This document shows, one piece after another, positions 1 to 7,788 of a stretch of 64,000 bases of DNA. The stretch spans positions 1 to 64,000 of the forward strand of contig JAEUQC010000130.1 in assembly GCA_016789905.1 (NCBI GenBank). The letters run 5' to 3'. The position numbers and the translations under genes were made by a program. The stretch is from Bryobacterales bacterium. GTDB lineage: Bacteria > Acidobacteriota > Terriglobia > Bryobacterales > Bryobacteraceae. Each line of letters starts with the position of its first letter. Within the stretch, counting starts at the first letter, position 1. A model generated the notes under the pieces. It saw only the letters and a program-made list of their open reading frames with translations. It had not been told where the DNA came from and ran no database searches.

Positions 1-2
1 GT

Positions 3-407
3 TTAAAGTTACTCCTGCCGGCTCTCATCCCCTCGTGGCGTTTCTTCGACACCATCACGCCGTCGCCCCGTATTGAATATGCGTTGCTGCATGACCCGCA
101 CGCTGTCGCCGTGTGGCAGGAATTCCGCCCCCGGCCCGCGCGCCTCTCCTTCGGCCAGATGCTGCTGCGCATGGTCTGGAACCCACGCTGGAACGAATCA
201 CTCTATTTAGTGAGCTGCGCGGAACGGTTGATGGCGAACCCTGCCGCCCATAGCGAGCGCGAAATCATTGAACGCATCAAAGCCGAAACCGCGGATGCAT
301 CCGCGCCCTGGCTGCGGTTCCGGCTGGTTTTCGTCAGCAGGCAAGGCGAAGGCACGCGCAGGGACATCACCTTCACTTCACCCGTCTGCCGCAGGGAGGC
401 CGTATGA
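3..407 (+). CDS. Hypothetical protein paired with HTTM gene (5' partial)
   Basis: The reading frame is open from the window edge, so the N-terminus is missing; about 134 residues are visible. The visible part begins with a hydrophobic, proline-containing stretch (LLLPALIPSWRFFD) followed by a soluble, Arg-rich domain. Its stop overlaps the start of the next gene in an ATGA junction, so the two are translationally coupled. I do not recognise a named enzyme family; proteins with this PSWRFFD-type segment typically neighbour HTTM membrane proteins (from memory). A TTG at 84 could be taken as a start, but the conserved-looking segment lies upstream of it, so I read the gene as truncated by the window edge. 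Function unknown; probably membrane-associated. Confidence 0.6.
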   Translation, partial: LKLLLPALIPSWRFFDTITPSPRIEYALLHDPHAVAVWQEFRPRPARLSFGQMLLRMVWNPRWNESLYLVSCAERLMANPAAHSEREIIERIKAETADASAPWLRFRLVFVSRQGEGTRRDITFTSPVCRREAV

Positions 408-1090
408 GCCTCGAATACGCCGTTCGTTGCGCCGAAGTGTTGCTTGCCTTCGCCTTCCTGCAGCAAAGCGCCGAGCATCTCTGCGTTCCCGGAGAGCGCC
501 GCCTGTTCCTGCCGCGCATTGTCTTTAGCCTGCTGCTGCTGGCGGGTTTCGCCGTCCCGTGGATCTGCCTCGCAATGCTTATCCACGCGCTGTTCATCCT
601 GCGGCGTTTTGATGGCCCCTATAACGGCGGAAGCGACCGCATGGGGTTGCTTATCCTGAGCTGCCTTTGCCTCGTACATTTCATGCCGTCGCTGCGCGCG
701 CGTGAGGCAGCGTTCGGCTATCTGGCGCTGCAGGTGCTGTTGTCGTATTTTATAGCCGGCTGGGTGAAAATCACCAACCCCGAATGGCGTAGGGGCCGCG
801 CCTCGCGTGACGTATTGCTATTCTCCGCCTATCCGGCGAGCGAGAGTATCCGGGCAGGGGCAGACTGGCCGCGCTCCGTGTGCCTCGCTTCCTGGGCGGT
901 CATGCTGTTCGAGTTGTTGTTTCCCCTCGTGCTCCTGTCCCCGCAATCGCTCGTTATCGGTCTTGCTCTCGCCGCGTTGTTTCACTTCGTCAATGCCTGC
1001 CTGTTCGGCCTCAATCGATTCTTCTGGTGCTGGCTCGCCGCCTATCCGTCGCTATTGTGGCTGCAGCAGCGCCTCGGTGCAGGGCTATAG
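404..1090 (+). CDS. HTTM-domain-like integral membrane protein
   Basis: A 228-residue polytopic membrane protein with several hydrophobic segments, for example around residues 40-65, 80-100, 110-125, 160-190 and 205-220. The layout and the motif ending in IAGWVKITNPEWRRG before a lumenal or periplasmic loop resemble the horizontally transferred transmembrane (HTTM) family related to vitamin-K-dependent gamma-carboxylase, although the molecular role of bacterial members is unknown. The ATG at 404 overlaps the stop of the upstream partner, indicating a two-gene operon. No gene follows downstream for more than 500 bases, where decayed mobile-element sequence begins. Family assignment is by pattern only. 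Confidence 0.6.
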   Translation: MSLEYAVRCAEVLLAFAFLQQSAEHLCVPGERRLFLPRIVFSLLLLAGFAVPWICLAMLIHALFILRRFDGPYNGGSDRMGLLILSCLCLVHFMPSLRAREAAFGYLALQVLLSYFIAGWVKITNPEWRRGRASRDVLLFSAYPASESIRAGADWPRSVCLASWAVMLFELLFPLVLLSPQSLVIGLALAALFHFVNACLFGLNRFFWCWLAAYPSLLWLQQRLGAGL

Positions 1091-1635
1091 CCCTACAAGG
1101 ATGGGACTCAAAGGAACATTCACCGAAACCTTCTCTTTGTTGAGCAGAGTGACACATCCGCCTCGTATGGAGCGCAAATAATCCGTCCGCGCCCTGAGGT
1201 GTCGTCTAAGCGGCGTACCCCGCCAGGCGAGACTCTCGGTGGAAGCCGCCAACGGCATTTGTCATCGCAAACCGCAATCCGCTTGGGAGTTTGTGCCGGC
1301 GGTCACAGGCCGGAACAGTCTCCTGGCTGCGTTCCGGAACGCCAGGTCAGCTAACTCACAAAACTCAACCTTGGATAGCCGCACGCAAAAACCCCAACCC
1401 GGACTCGCGGCATCCTCGGCATCCGCAACGGGTGCCGGATTGCCAGTCGTTCCAGCGTCCCCATCCGGCACGTAATCAGTTCTCGAAACAGAACTGGACT
1501 GTCTCTATCCATCGCCCGCTGATCGTTCTCCTCAATCTGCCGGCCTGTCCCATCCCGGTGCCAGATCTGGCTCGCCACCAGTCCCTTCACTGCCCGCAAC
1601 GGCACCTCTACAAAATTCGCCATGTTTTTCGAGCA
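1091..1635. other. Gene-free stretch downstream of the HTTM gene
   Basis: No reading frame here has convincing protein character. The overlapping open frames on both strands are rich in Arg, Pro and Ser and look like high-GC shadows. The segment leads into an IS4-type transposase remnant, so it is probably eroded mobile-element or flanking DNA. I see no RNA gene, and no terminator hairpin that I would defend. Confidence 0.4.
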
Positions 1636-1858
1636 CTAAAGCATTCGCCGGTACTCATCCTTCATGCTGCACACTCGGTCGGATTGCATCACGTCGGAAA
1701 CCTTGCCATTGCTGATGTAGACGAACGTTGGGATACTGCCGCGCAGGTCGACAAGCGTGTGCAGTTTCACCGCCGCCTTGTGCGAACGGAAGCGCGCTCA
1801 GGGAAACAGCGACAGGCATAGGTCAATCGTCGTTGAGTCGAGCGCATAAACGGTATCA
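1636..1858 (-). pseudogene. IS4-family (DUF4372-type) transposase remnant
   Basis: Translating the minus strand gives the catalytic-core block of an IS4-type DDE transposase: YALDSTTIDLCLSLFP, then a stop codon where the family normally has Trp, then ARFRSHKAAVKLHTLVDLRG and SIPTFVYISNGKVSDV. The first block contains the first catalytic Asp (ALDSTT) and the second the KLHTL...DLRG signature. The frame ends shortly after this block with unrelated sequence, and nothing resembling the transposase N-terminus or the later catalytic residues is present. The fragment is therefore internally stopped and truncated at both ends. Insertion-sequence ends could not be recognised. Confidence 0.75.
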
Positions 1859-2149
1859 ATCAGCGGCCGCCATCTCTTCATCTGCTCTGCTTCCATCGCC
1901 CCTCCGTCTCAGGCATCGGCATCCTGGAGCCTTCGGTGCAAATTCGGCACATCGCGCAACAACAAAAGGATCAGTGCAATTCGGCTCTGCTTCGCCTGTC
2001 ACCGCCAAATCCGGGCCTGCGAACCGCCCGGTGCCAATAGGTCCCACATTTATTTCTCCCTCAGAATCAACAACTTCCAAGAATCGCGCCCAAATTTGCT
2101 TGCATCCCCCATGCTAACTTGAAAGCGGCTCGGGAACTCCCGCGCCGCC

Positions 2150-2177
2150 AAGGGCCCTCGTGCATACGAGGGCCCTT
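2150..2177. repeat. Perfect 12-bp stem hairpin
   Basis: The arms AAGGGCCCTCGT and ACGAGGGCCCTT are perfect reverse complements separated by the four bases GCAT. No T-run follows on either strand, so this is not a clean intrinsic terminator. It sits about 30 bases upstream of the broken hypothetical gene at 2208 and may be a leader structure of that gene or a remnant of a mobile-element end. Confidence 0.6.
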
Positions 2178-2207
2178 CGCATTTCAACACCAGGAGCATT
2201 CTAGGAG

Positions 2208-2975
2208 ACTCGAAAACAAGGCCGCATCAGCAATGAGAAAGGTCCCACGCCTGCTGGACCCAACACACAGGATGGCAATGCCGCCCCCTCCGCCGAACTC
2301 GCCGAAACGCTCAAGCGCTTCCTCCCTCCCCACGACGCGTGTCTCTGCACCGAATAGCCCGGCGACTACGATGCCCTCCTCGCCGAATTCCTCGCCATCT
2401 ACAAACCCGTCAACCGTTCCGGCCGCCTCGCCGTCGGCGATATCGCCTCCGCCTCCTGGCAGATCGAACGCCTGAAGAAGGTCATCACCTCCAGTTGGAA
2501 CCTCGCCCTGGCCGCCAACGCCGCCCGCCCCAGCGGCCTCGTGCCCGAATTGCATCAGGTCAAGGTCATGGTCGATTCAACCGCTGAACTTCTCGCCAGC
2601 AACGGCCTCCTCGCCAAACTCAACCGCGAGATCGCCCGCCTCCAACAAGCCGTCGTCCGCGCCGAACGCCGCATCCATTTCATCAATAAGACCTACCCCG
2701 ATGCGCCCTTCAGCCGCCCGGCCCAGGATTCGGCCATTCGAACCCAGCCGGTTTCCGAGCCCGCTGTTGTAAACACGCCACTTAGCGCCGACGTTCCGGA
2801 AACGCTGCAAAATCTGCCGCAGCCCATTTACACTACCGAATGCGCTCCAAACGTCATAAAAGACTACCAGCGCGACTTCCCTGGCCGCCCCACCGTCATC
2901 CTTCCCGCCGAAACCAACGAAAACGGCGACGATGACAGCTACGATTACCGCGATCTGCCGCGCAACGCAGCCTAA
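2208..2975 (+). pseudogene. Broken hypothetical gene (acidobacterial PGDYDALL-type family)
   Basis: One continuous frame encodes a Lys/Gly-rich N-terminal segment (RKQGRISNEKGPT), then AETLKRFLPPHDACLC, an in-frame TAG at 2355-2357, and then PGDYDALLAEFLAIYKPV followed by a helical segment and a Glu/Asp-rich C-terminus ending at 2975. This order matches, from memory, a repeated acidobacterial family of uncharacterised proteins with a K-S-x-GP-T-type N-terminus and an EDYDALL motif. The stop codon splits the protein after about 50 residues; the only downstream starts are poor. No obvious start codon is found at the N-terminal end, which suggests further erosion. Function unknown. Confidence 0.55.
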
Positions 2976-2990
2976 AATCGGATTCAAAAT

Positions 2991-3230
2991 TGGCCTATCT
3001 TCGATGTCGTCTTCAGGGGTACAGGAGTAGTGTGTCCAGACGCAGGCTCTCTTGCCAATTTCGCGCACGCGGTCCCGCAAAACCACCCCGTCTCCACGCC
3101 CGTCGAACCCCAAGGCATCCTCGAATGGGCCGCCTCCAAACTCGACTTCACCCCCAGCCCCAAACAGGCGGAGATCCTCACCAGTGAGGCCAAATCTCTC
3201 ATCCTGTGCCTCGAAAATGCTCTTCCCTAA
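2991..3230 (+). pseudogene. N-terminal remnant of a terminase-like ATPase
   Basis: In the same frame as the preceding broken gene, the sequence encodes an N-terminal region with PQGILEWAASKLDFTPSP followed by KQAEILTSEAKSLILC and then stops at 3230. In phage-terminase-like ATPases a block of this kind (WA..KLGF.PDPWQ, then the strand before Walker A) precedes the nucleotide-binding motif, which is absent here. Only about 66 to 80 residues remain, and a GTG at 3030 is the only plausible start. I interpret this as the 5' fragment of a decayed gene that formed a pair with the upstream pseudogene. Assignment rests on the short motif only. Confidence 0.4.
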
Positions 3231-3508
3231 CCGCGACAACTGCGGTGGTGGAATGCTCTCATCCGATGTTTTTTGCGTCTTGTTTTGGGCCGTACCTGCG
3301 AGGGACTTCCGGCCGACTGATCTGTGACAACTGAATATACTCGCTCCCGGGTCTGGCCGGCCCGAAATCCGCGCCCCTCTGGTGAGCCCTTCCAGGGCCC
3401 GGCTCTGCTTGGACGGCAAAGCCGGCATCAGCCGGGCGCACTCGCTTTACATACCTTTACCTAGATCACGGTTGCCTAATGCCGAAAAAATGCATCTCTA
3501 TATACAGG

Positions 3509-4711
3509 ATGAAGTTCACATACTTTGGCGCGCTGCTGCTTGCCTCCGGCGTCTTGCCAGGCGCCACCACTGACGATCTGTTCAACGACGCCGTTCTCCA
3601 CGATGTCCGCCTGACCCTCGCCCCAACCGACTGGCAAACCCTCAAGGACAACTACCTTACCGACGACCTCTACAAAGCCTCCTTCCAATGGGGCGACCTG
3701 AAACTGGACAACATCGCCATCCGCTCCCGCGGGCTAGGCAGCCGCAACCCGTTGAAACCAGGACTGAAAGTCGACTTCAACGAGTACGTATCCCAGGACT
3801 TCCTCGGCCTCAAATCGCTTGTCCTCGATAACCTCGTTCAGGACGCCGCCATGATGTCGGAGCGTCTCAGCCTCGCCCTCTTCCGCCGCGCCGGCATCCC
3901 CGCCCCCCGCCTCGCGCACGCCCGCCTCTACGTCAACGACAACTATGTCGGACTCTACACCATCGTCGAACCCGTCGACAAAGCCTTCCTCCGCCGCGTT
4001 TATAACAACGACAAAGGCGACCTTTATGACTACGAATGGGCCTTTGAATATCGCTTCGAAAACCTGGGTCCAGACCGCGCCGCCTACTTCCCCGTCCCCT
4101 TTGAGCCCAAGACCAACGAGTCCAGTTTCGACGGCGCCAGTCTCATCGAAATGATTCGCATCGCCAACGAAGCCTCCGATATCGATTTCCCCGCCGAAAT
4201 CGCCAACTACATCGACGCCAAGGCCTTCGTCAAATACCTCGCCGCCGAAGCCTTCGTCGGCGATATCGATGGCTTCCTCGGCGACTGGGGCATCAACAAC
4301 TTCTACCTCTACCGCCTGCCCGGTGCGACCCGCTTCACTCTTATCGCCTGGGATAAAGACGTCACCTTCCGCGACCCCCAGCGCGACATCTGGGCCGGCG
4401 TCCAGCAAAATGTCCTCGCCCGTCGCCTCCTCGCCATCCCCGAGAACCGCGACGCCTACCTCGCCGCTCTCGAAGAAATGGCCCTCGCCGCCGAAGGCCC
4501 CGGCGGTTGGCTCGAACAACAGCTCGACCTCACCTACGCCCAGATCAACGTCGCCGTCCTCGAAGACGCCCTCACCCCTTACCCCTATTCGGAGTTTGAC
4601 TTGAACGTCGCCCTCGTTCGCCATTACATCCAATCCCGTCCCGCCTCCCTCCTCCAACAGATCGAAGCCGCCCGCCAGCCCGCGGCCGAACTAGCTACTA
4701 TAGGGGAATGA
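3509..4711 (+). CDS. CotH-like kinase family secreted protein
   Basis: A protein of about 400 residues. The ATG at 3509 gives a good signal peptide (MKFTYFGALLLASGVLPGA); an in-frame ATG at 3479 would add ten polar residues before it. The body matches the CotH family, atypical protein-kinase-fold proteins first known from Bacillus spores: a strand-rich N-terminal part (GDLKLDNIAIRSRG), a central helical part and the signature region around residues 250-285 (GDIDGFLGDWGINNFYLYR and AWDKDVTF), whose acidic residues correspond to the metal or nucleotide site. The start of the cytochrome P460 gene overlaps its stop (ATGA), so the genes are coupled. The substrate is unknown; export suggests a cell-surface protein. 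Third codon positions are strongly C-rich. Confidence 0.8.
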   Translation: MKFTYFGALLLASGVLPGATTDDLFNDAVLHDVRLTLAPTDWQTLKDNYLTDDLYKASFQWGDLKLDNIAIRSRGLGSRNPLKPGLKVDFNEYVSQDFLGLKSLVLDNLVQDAAMMSERLSLALFRRAGIPAPRLAHARLYVNDNYVGLYTIVEPVDKAFLRRVYNNDKGDLYDYEWAFEYRFENLGPDRAAYFPVPFEPKTNESSFDGASLIEMIRIANEASDIDFPAEIANYIDAKAFVKYLAAEAFVGDIDGFLGDWGINNFYLYRLPGATRFTLIAWDKDVTFRDPQRDIWAGVQQNVLARRLLAIPENRDAYLAALEEMALAAEGPGGWLEQQLDLTYAQINVAVLEDALTPYPYSEFDLNVALVRHYIQSRPASLLQQIEAARQPAAELATIGE

Positions 4712-5217
4712 AATTCGCCCTGCTGCTCCTTGCCGTCGCGGCTTCCGCGCAGGTCCCGCGCTATGAATCCAAGGCCGTCCTGAAGGCCCCCACCGGTTAC
4801 CGCGATTGGTACTTCGTCGGCTCCAACCTCGGCATCTCCTACTCGGAAAATGCCAACAAAGACGAGTTCTTCAAGAACATCTATATCCCCCGCGCCGCCG
4901 CCGAAAAGTTCAAGAAAACCGGCGTTTTCCCTGAAAAAACCATGCTCGTCATGGAAATCTACCAGCCCACCGGCGATGCCTCCCCAGCCAAGCAGGGCAA
5001 GTTCGAGGGCAAGTTCGTCGGCATCGAAGTCGCTGTCAAAGACAAGGACGCCGTCCCCGAAGGCTGGGCCTACTACAACTTCATTGGTAACAACGGCGCC
5101 AGCCTCCCCGCCGCCAAGGCCAACCCCAAACAGGCCTGCTGGAACTGCCACAACGAGCACGGTGCCAAGGACAACGTCTTCGTCCAGTTCTACCCCCGCC
5201 TCCGCGACAAGGACTAA
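4708..5217 (+). CDS. Cytochrome P460 domain protein
   Basis: A 169-residue secreted haem protein. Residues 1-14 form a signal peptide ending ASA-Q. The body has the P460 pattern: a YRDWYFVGSNLGISY block, an FFKNIYI strand, and a single C-terminal c-type haem motif CWNCH at residues 144-148. P460-family proteins oxidise hydroxylamine or detoxify reactive nitrogen species in ammonia oxidisers and methanotrophs; many heterotroph homologues have no defined role. The Lys that cross-links to the haem in true P460 cannot be assigned by eye. The gene overlaps the CotH gene by four bases and is followed after two bases by an alcohol dehydrogenase, so the three probably form one operon. Confidence 0.82.
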   Translation: MKFALLLLAVAASAQVPRYESKAVLKAPTGYRDWYFVGSNLGISYSENANKDEFFKNIYIPRAAAEKFKKTGVFPEKTMLVMEIYQPTGDASPAKQGKFEGKFVGIEVAVKDKDAVPEGWAYYNFIGNNGASLPAAKANPKQACWNCHNEHGAKDNVFVQFYPRLRDKD

Positions 5218-5219
5218 CC

Positions 5220-6239
5220 ATGCGCGCCGCCTTCTACCACGGCAACCGGTCCATTCAGGTCGGCCACTGCCCGGCCCAGCCTCCCGCCCCTGGCCAGGTC
5301 CAGCTCCGCGTCTCCCATTGCGGCATCTGCGGCACAGACCTCCACCTCTTCCACGGCAACATGGACCACCGTGTTACCTTCCCCCAGGTCATCGGCCACG
5401 AAAGCAGCGCCACCATTGAAGCCCTCGGCGACGGCGTTGTCAACTGGGCCATCGGCGACCGCGTTACCGTACGCCCCCTCGACCCCTGCGGCCAGTGCGC
5501 CGCCTGTCGTCGCGGCCACTCCCACGTCTGCCTGAAGCTCAAGTTCATCGGCATCGACGCGCCCGGCGCCATGCAAGGTCTTTGGACCGTCCCCGCCCAC
5601 ACCCTCCACCGTCTGCCTGCTGGCCTCTCGCTCCACGATGCCTCTCTCGTCGAGCCAATCGCTGTAGCCTGCCACGACGTCCGGCTCGGTGAAGTGGTAA
5701 ACGGCGAGTTCGCCGTGGTCATCGGCGGCGGCCCCATCGGCGCTCTGGTCGCCCTGGTGGCGCAACACAAAGGGGCCCGCGTCATCCTGACGGAGATTAA
5801 CCCTTTCCGTATTCGGCTCCTCCAGTCCCTCGGCCTCGAAGTCTACGACCCGCGCACGACGGACATTCCAGCGCTCGTCCAGGCGGAAACGAAGGAAGCG
5901 GGCGCCGACGTGGTTTTCGAGGTATCCGGAGCCGCCGCTGGCGCGGAGCTCATGACTAAACTCCCCGGCGTCCGTGGCCGCGTGGTGATGGTGGCGGTCT
6001 TTCCCAAGCCGGTCCCTGTGGATCTCCACAAGTTCTTCTGGCGCGAGATGCGTCTGATCGGCACCCGCGTCTACGAGCCCCAGGATTTCGACGAAGCCAT
6101 CCGCCTCCTGGCCGAAACCCAGGTCCCGTTCCGTCGTCTGATCACCGGCGTGTATCCGCTCGACGGTCTGGAGAAGGGTCTTCTGGAGATGGAACAAGGC
6201 GCCGACGTGATGAAGATCCTCATCGATTGCGCGACTTAG
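5220..6239 (+). CDS. Zinc-dependent alcohol dehydrogenase (MDR family)
   Basis: A 339-residue medium-chain dehydrogenase of the threonine/butanediol/sorbitol dehydrogenase type. The catalytic zinc motif CGICGTDLH lies near residue 35 with GHE at about 60; the structural-zinc lobe shows CGQCAACRRGHSHVC around residues 90-105. The Rossmann motif VVIGGGPIGALVALVAQ is near residue 160, followed by an acidic strand end (ILTEIN) that suggests preference for NAD over NADP. The protein is of normal length. It has no signal peptide and should be cytoplasmic. It starts two bases after the cytochrome P460 stop. The substrate cannot be read from the sequence; polyols, threonine or sugar derivatives are all possible. 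Confidence 0.85.
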   Translation: MRAAFYHGNRSIQVGHCPAQPPAPGQVQLRVSHCGICGTDLHLFHGNMDHRVTFPQVIGHESSATIEALGDGVVNWAIGDRVTVRPLDPCGQCAACRRGHSHVCLKLKFIGIDAPGAMQGLWTVPAHTLHRLPAGLSLHDASLVEPIAVACHDVRLGEVVNGEFAVVIGGGPIGALVALVAQHKGARVILTEINPFRIRLLQSLGLEVYDPRTTDIPALVQAETKEAGADVVFEVSGAAAGAELMTKLPGVRGRVVMVAVFPKPVPVDLHKFFWREMRLIGTRVYEPQDFDEAIRLLAETQVPFRRLITGVYPLDGLEKGLLEMEQGADVMKILIDCAT

Positions 6240-6346
6240 CCCGCCAACCGTTTCCCCGTCCCAGCTCGCCGCACCCGTCATCCCCGGCCAACCCCCGAGT
6301 ACAACAAGCCGAGATATCCCCAGATACTCCCATCGCAGCGGTCAAC

Positions 6347-6547
6347 CTACGCCGGTCCGCCTCCGTCATCGTGCCCGCTGGCCGCCGTCAATACCGCCGC
6401 CATTACCAGCGACCCGATGGCGCCGAAGGCGATCCCCCTCAATACTTGCGTCTCCGGCATGCCGCCCCACCGACGGAACGCCGCGATCAATATGTCCGCA
6501 GCCAGAATGGCGGCCAGCGTCTCTCCAAACCCGAAGCGTCGCTCCAT
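6347..6547 (-). CDS. Possible small membrane protein
   Basis: A 66-residue frame on the minus strand, downstream of the MFS gene and beyond its terminator. It has two hydrophobic segments (around residues 10-24 and 38-54) separated by a short basic loop (FRRWGG), and a polar Asp/Gly-rich tail. A G-rich stretch lies shortly upstream of the ATG. The opposing + frame is longer but has shadow-like Arg/His/Gln-rich composition. There is no family match that I recognise; it could be chance in high-GC DNA. Confidence 0.4.
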   Translation of the reverse strand: MERRFGFGETLAAILAADILIAAFRRWGGMPETQVLRGIAFGAIGSLVMAAVLTAASGHDDGGGPA

Positions 6548-6558
6548 AGCGCCCCAAT

Positions 6559-6588
6559 AAAAAAGCGGCCCGGATTTCCGGGCCGCTT
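6559..6588 (-). terminator. Intrinsic terminator of the MFS gene
   Basis: A perfect 11-bp stem (AAGCGGCCCGG / CCGGGCCGCTT) with a four-base loop, followed in the minus-strand direction by six T residues (the A-run at 6559-6564). It lies 17 bases beyond the stop of the MFS gene at 6605, in the right orientation and position for a Rho-independent terminator. Confidence 0.9.
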
Positions 6589-6604
6589 CTCAACTGCGAC
6601 CAAA

Positions 6605-7762
6605 CTAGGCCTTCTTCGGGGTGATCGCGCGCAGCACGATCATGATCACCACCATCAGCGCGCTCGCCGCCGGCAACACCATCAACGCCGTCGGCAACTG
6701 CTTCGGGTCGCTCCCGCCCAACGCGCCAATGATCCGCGAACTCACGGCAAGCCCAACCCAGCCGAACGTGATCACGAAACCCATCGCCGTCGCCGTCCCC
6801 TTCGGAAACGCGTCGCCCACCATCCCCAGTGTCGTCGGGAACACCGGCGCCATAGCGATTCCCGCCGCGAACACCGTCCCCCACGCCATCGAGGGGTCCG
6901 TCGTCTGCAACAGGATGTAGGTCGTCACCAGCATCAGCGCCGCGCTGGCCAACAACACCAGCGACGCCGGGATCTTGATCAGGATCCGGCTCACCACCAC
7001 GCGGCCTACCAGAATGCCGAAGGCGAACCCGGAGCCCACAATGTTCTGCGCCGCCTTGGCGTCCGTTCCCCGCGATTGCAGCAACTGCGCCAGCCAGTTC
7101 CACACACCGATTTCAGCCGCTACATACAGGAACAGGAAGCCCGCGAACAGCCAAAGCGCCGGCTTGGCCAGCAACTCGCCGATTGCTACCCCGCCGCCTC
7201 CCGCGCCGCCCTTCGGACCCGGCATCGGCGTTGTGAAGTGTACCACCAGCGTGATCGCCGCCAGCACCGCCGCCAGCAGGCACAGCATTTGCGCGTCGTT
7301 GTTCACCAGGTTCGCCGCTATCAGCGGCGTCGCCATCCCGCCCAGCCCGAAGAACAGGTTCAGGAAGTTCAACGTCGCCGACCGCCGCTCTTCATTCACG
7401 TCGCCGGCCAGCGCGTTCGCCGCCGTTACCAGAATGCCGCCGCCCAGGCCGAGCACGAACACCCACAGCATCTGCTGCTCATAGCTGCTCGAACTCCGCA
7501 ACAGGAACAGCGAACCCGCGATCAACGCCAGCGACGTTAACAGCGCCAGCTTCTTGCCCTTGTTGTCAATGATCGGTCCCGCTGATAGAGACGCGATGAT
7601 CATGCCGATCGCCTGTGCCAGCGCGATGTTGCCGTTCTGTTCCGGCGTCAGATTGAACGACGCCAGCAGCACGCCCAGCATCGCTGCAATCACGCCGTAT
7701 ACAAAGATCGCCAGAATGGCCGCAAACACAATGCGGCTGGAGTTGTTCTCGTTCTGTGCCAT
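6605..7762 (-). CDS. MFS transporter (sugar-porter-like)
   Basis: A 385-residue polytopic membrane protein with twelve predicted hydrophobic segments and the MFS hallmark after TM2 (GPIIDNKGKKLALL). The glycine-rich TM4 and TM5 (VLGLGGGILVTAANAL) and the NLFFGLGGMATPLIA segment recall fucose/glucose-permease-like MFS proteins. An AGAGAG element precedes the ATG. The gene is 26 bases downstream of a Gfo/Idh/MocA oxidoreductase gene on the same strand and ends before a strong terminator, so I infer uptake of a sugar or cyclitol handled by that enzyme. The exact substrate is not determinable. Confidence 0.85.
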   Translation of the reverse strand: MAQNENNSSRIVFAAILAIFVYGVIAAMLGVLLASFNLTPEQNGNIALAQAIGMIIASLSAGPIIDNKGKKLALLTSLALIAGSLFLLRSSSSYEQQMLWVFVLGLGGGILVTAANALAGDVNEERRSATLNFLNLFFGLGGMATPLIAANLVNNDAQMLCLLAAVLAAITLVVHFTTPMPGPKGGAGGGGVAIGELLAKPALWLFAGFLFLYVAAEIGVWNWLAQLLQSRGTDAKAAQNIVGSGFAFGILVGRVVVSRILIKIPASLVLLASAALMLVTTYILLQTTDPSMAWGTVFAAGIAMAPVFPTTLGMVGDAFPKGTATAMGFVITFGWVGLAVSSRIIGALGGSDPKQLPTALMVLPAASALMVVIMIVLRAITPKKA

Positions 7763-7788
7763 AGAAGTCTCTCTTTTCCTTTACCGGA

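Noticed and set aside
6227..7540. A 437-residue + frame opposite the MFS gene
   Set aside because: Extreme Arg/His/Gln composition and no homology; the minus-strand transporter has clear TM segments and a downstream terminator.
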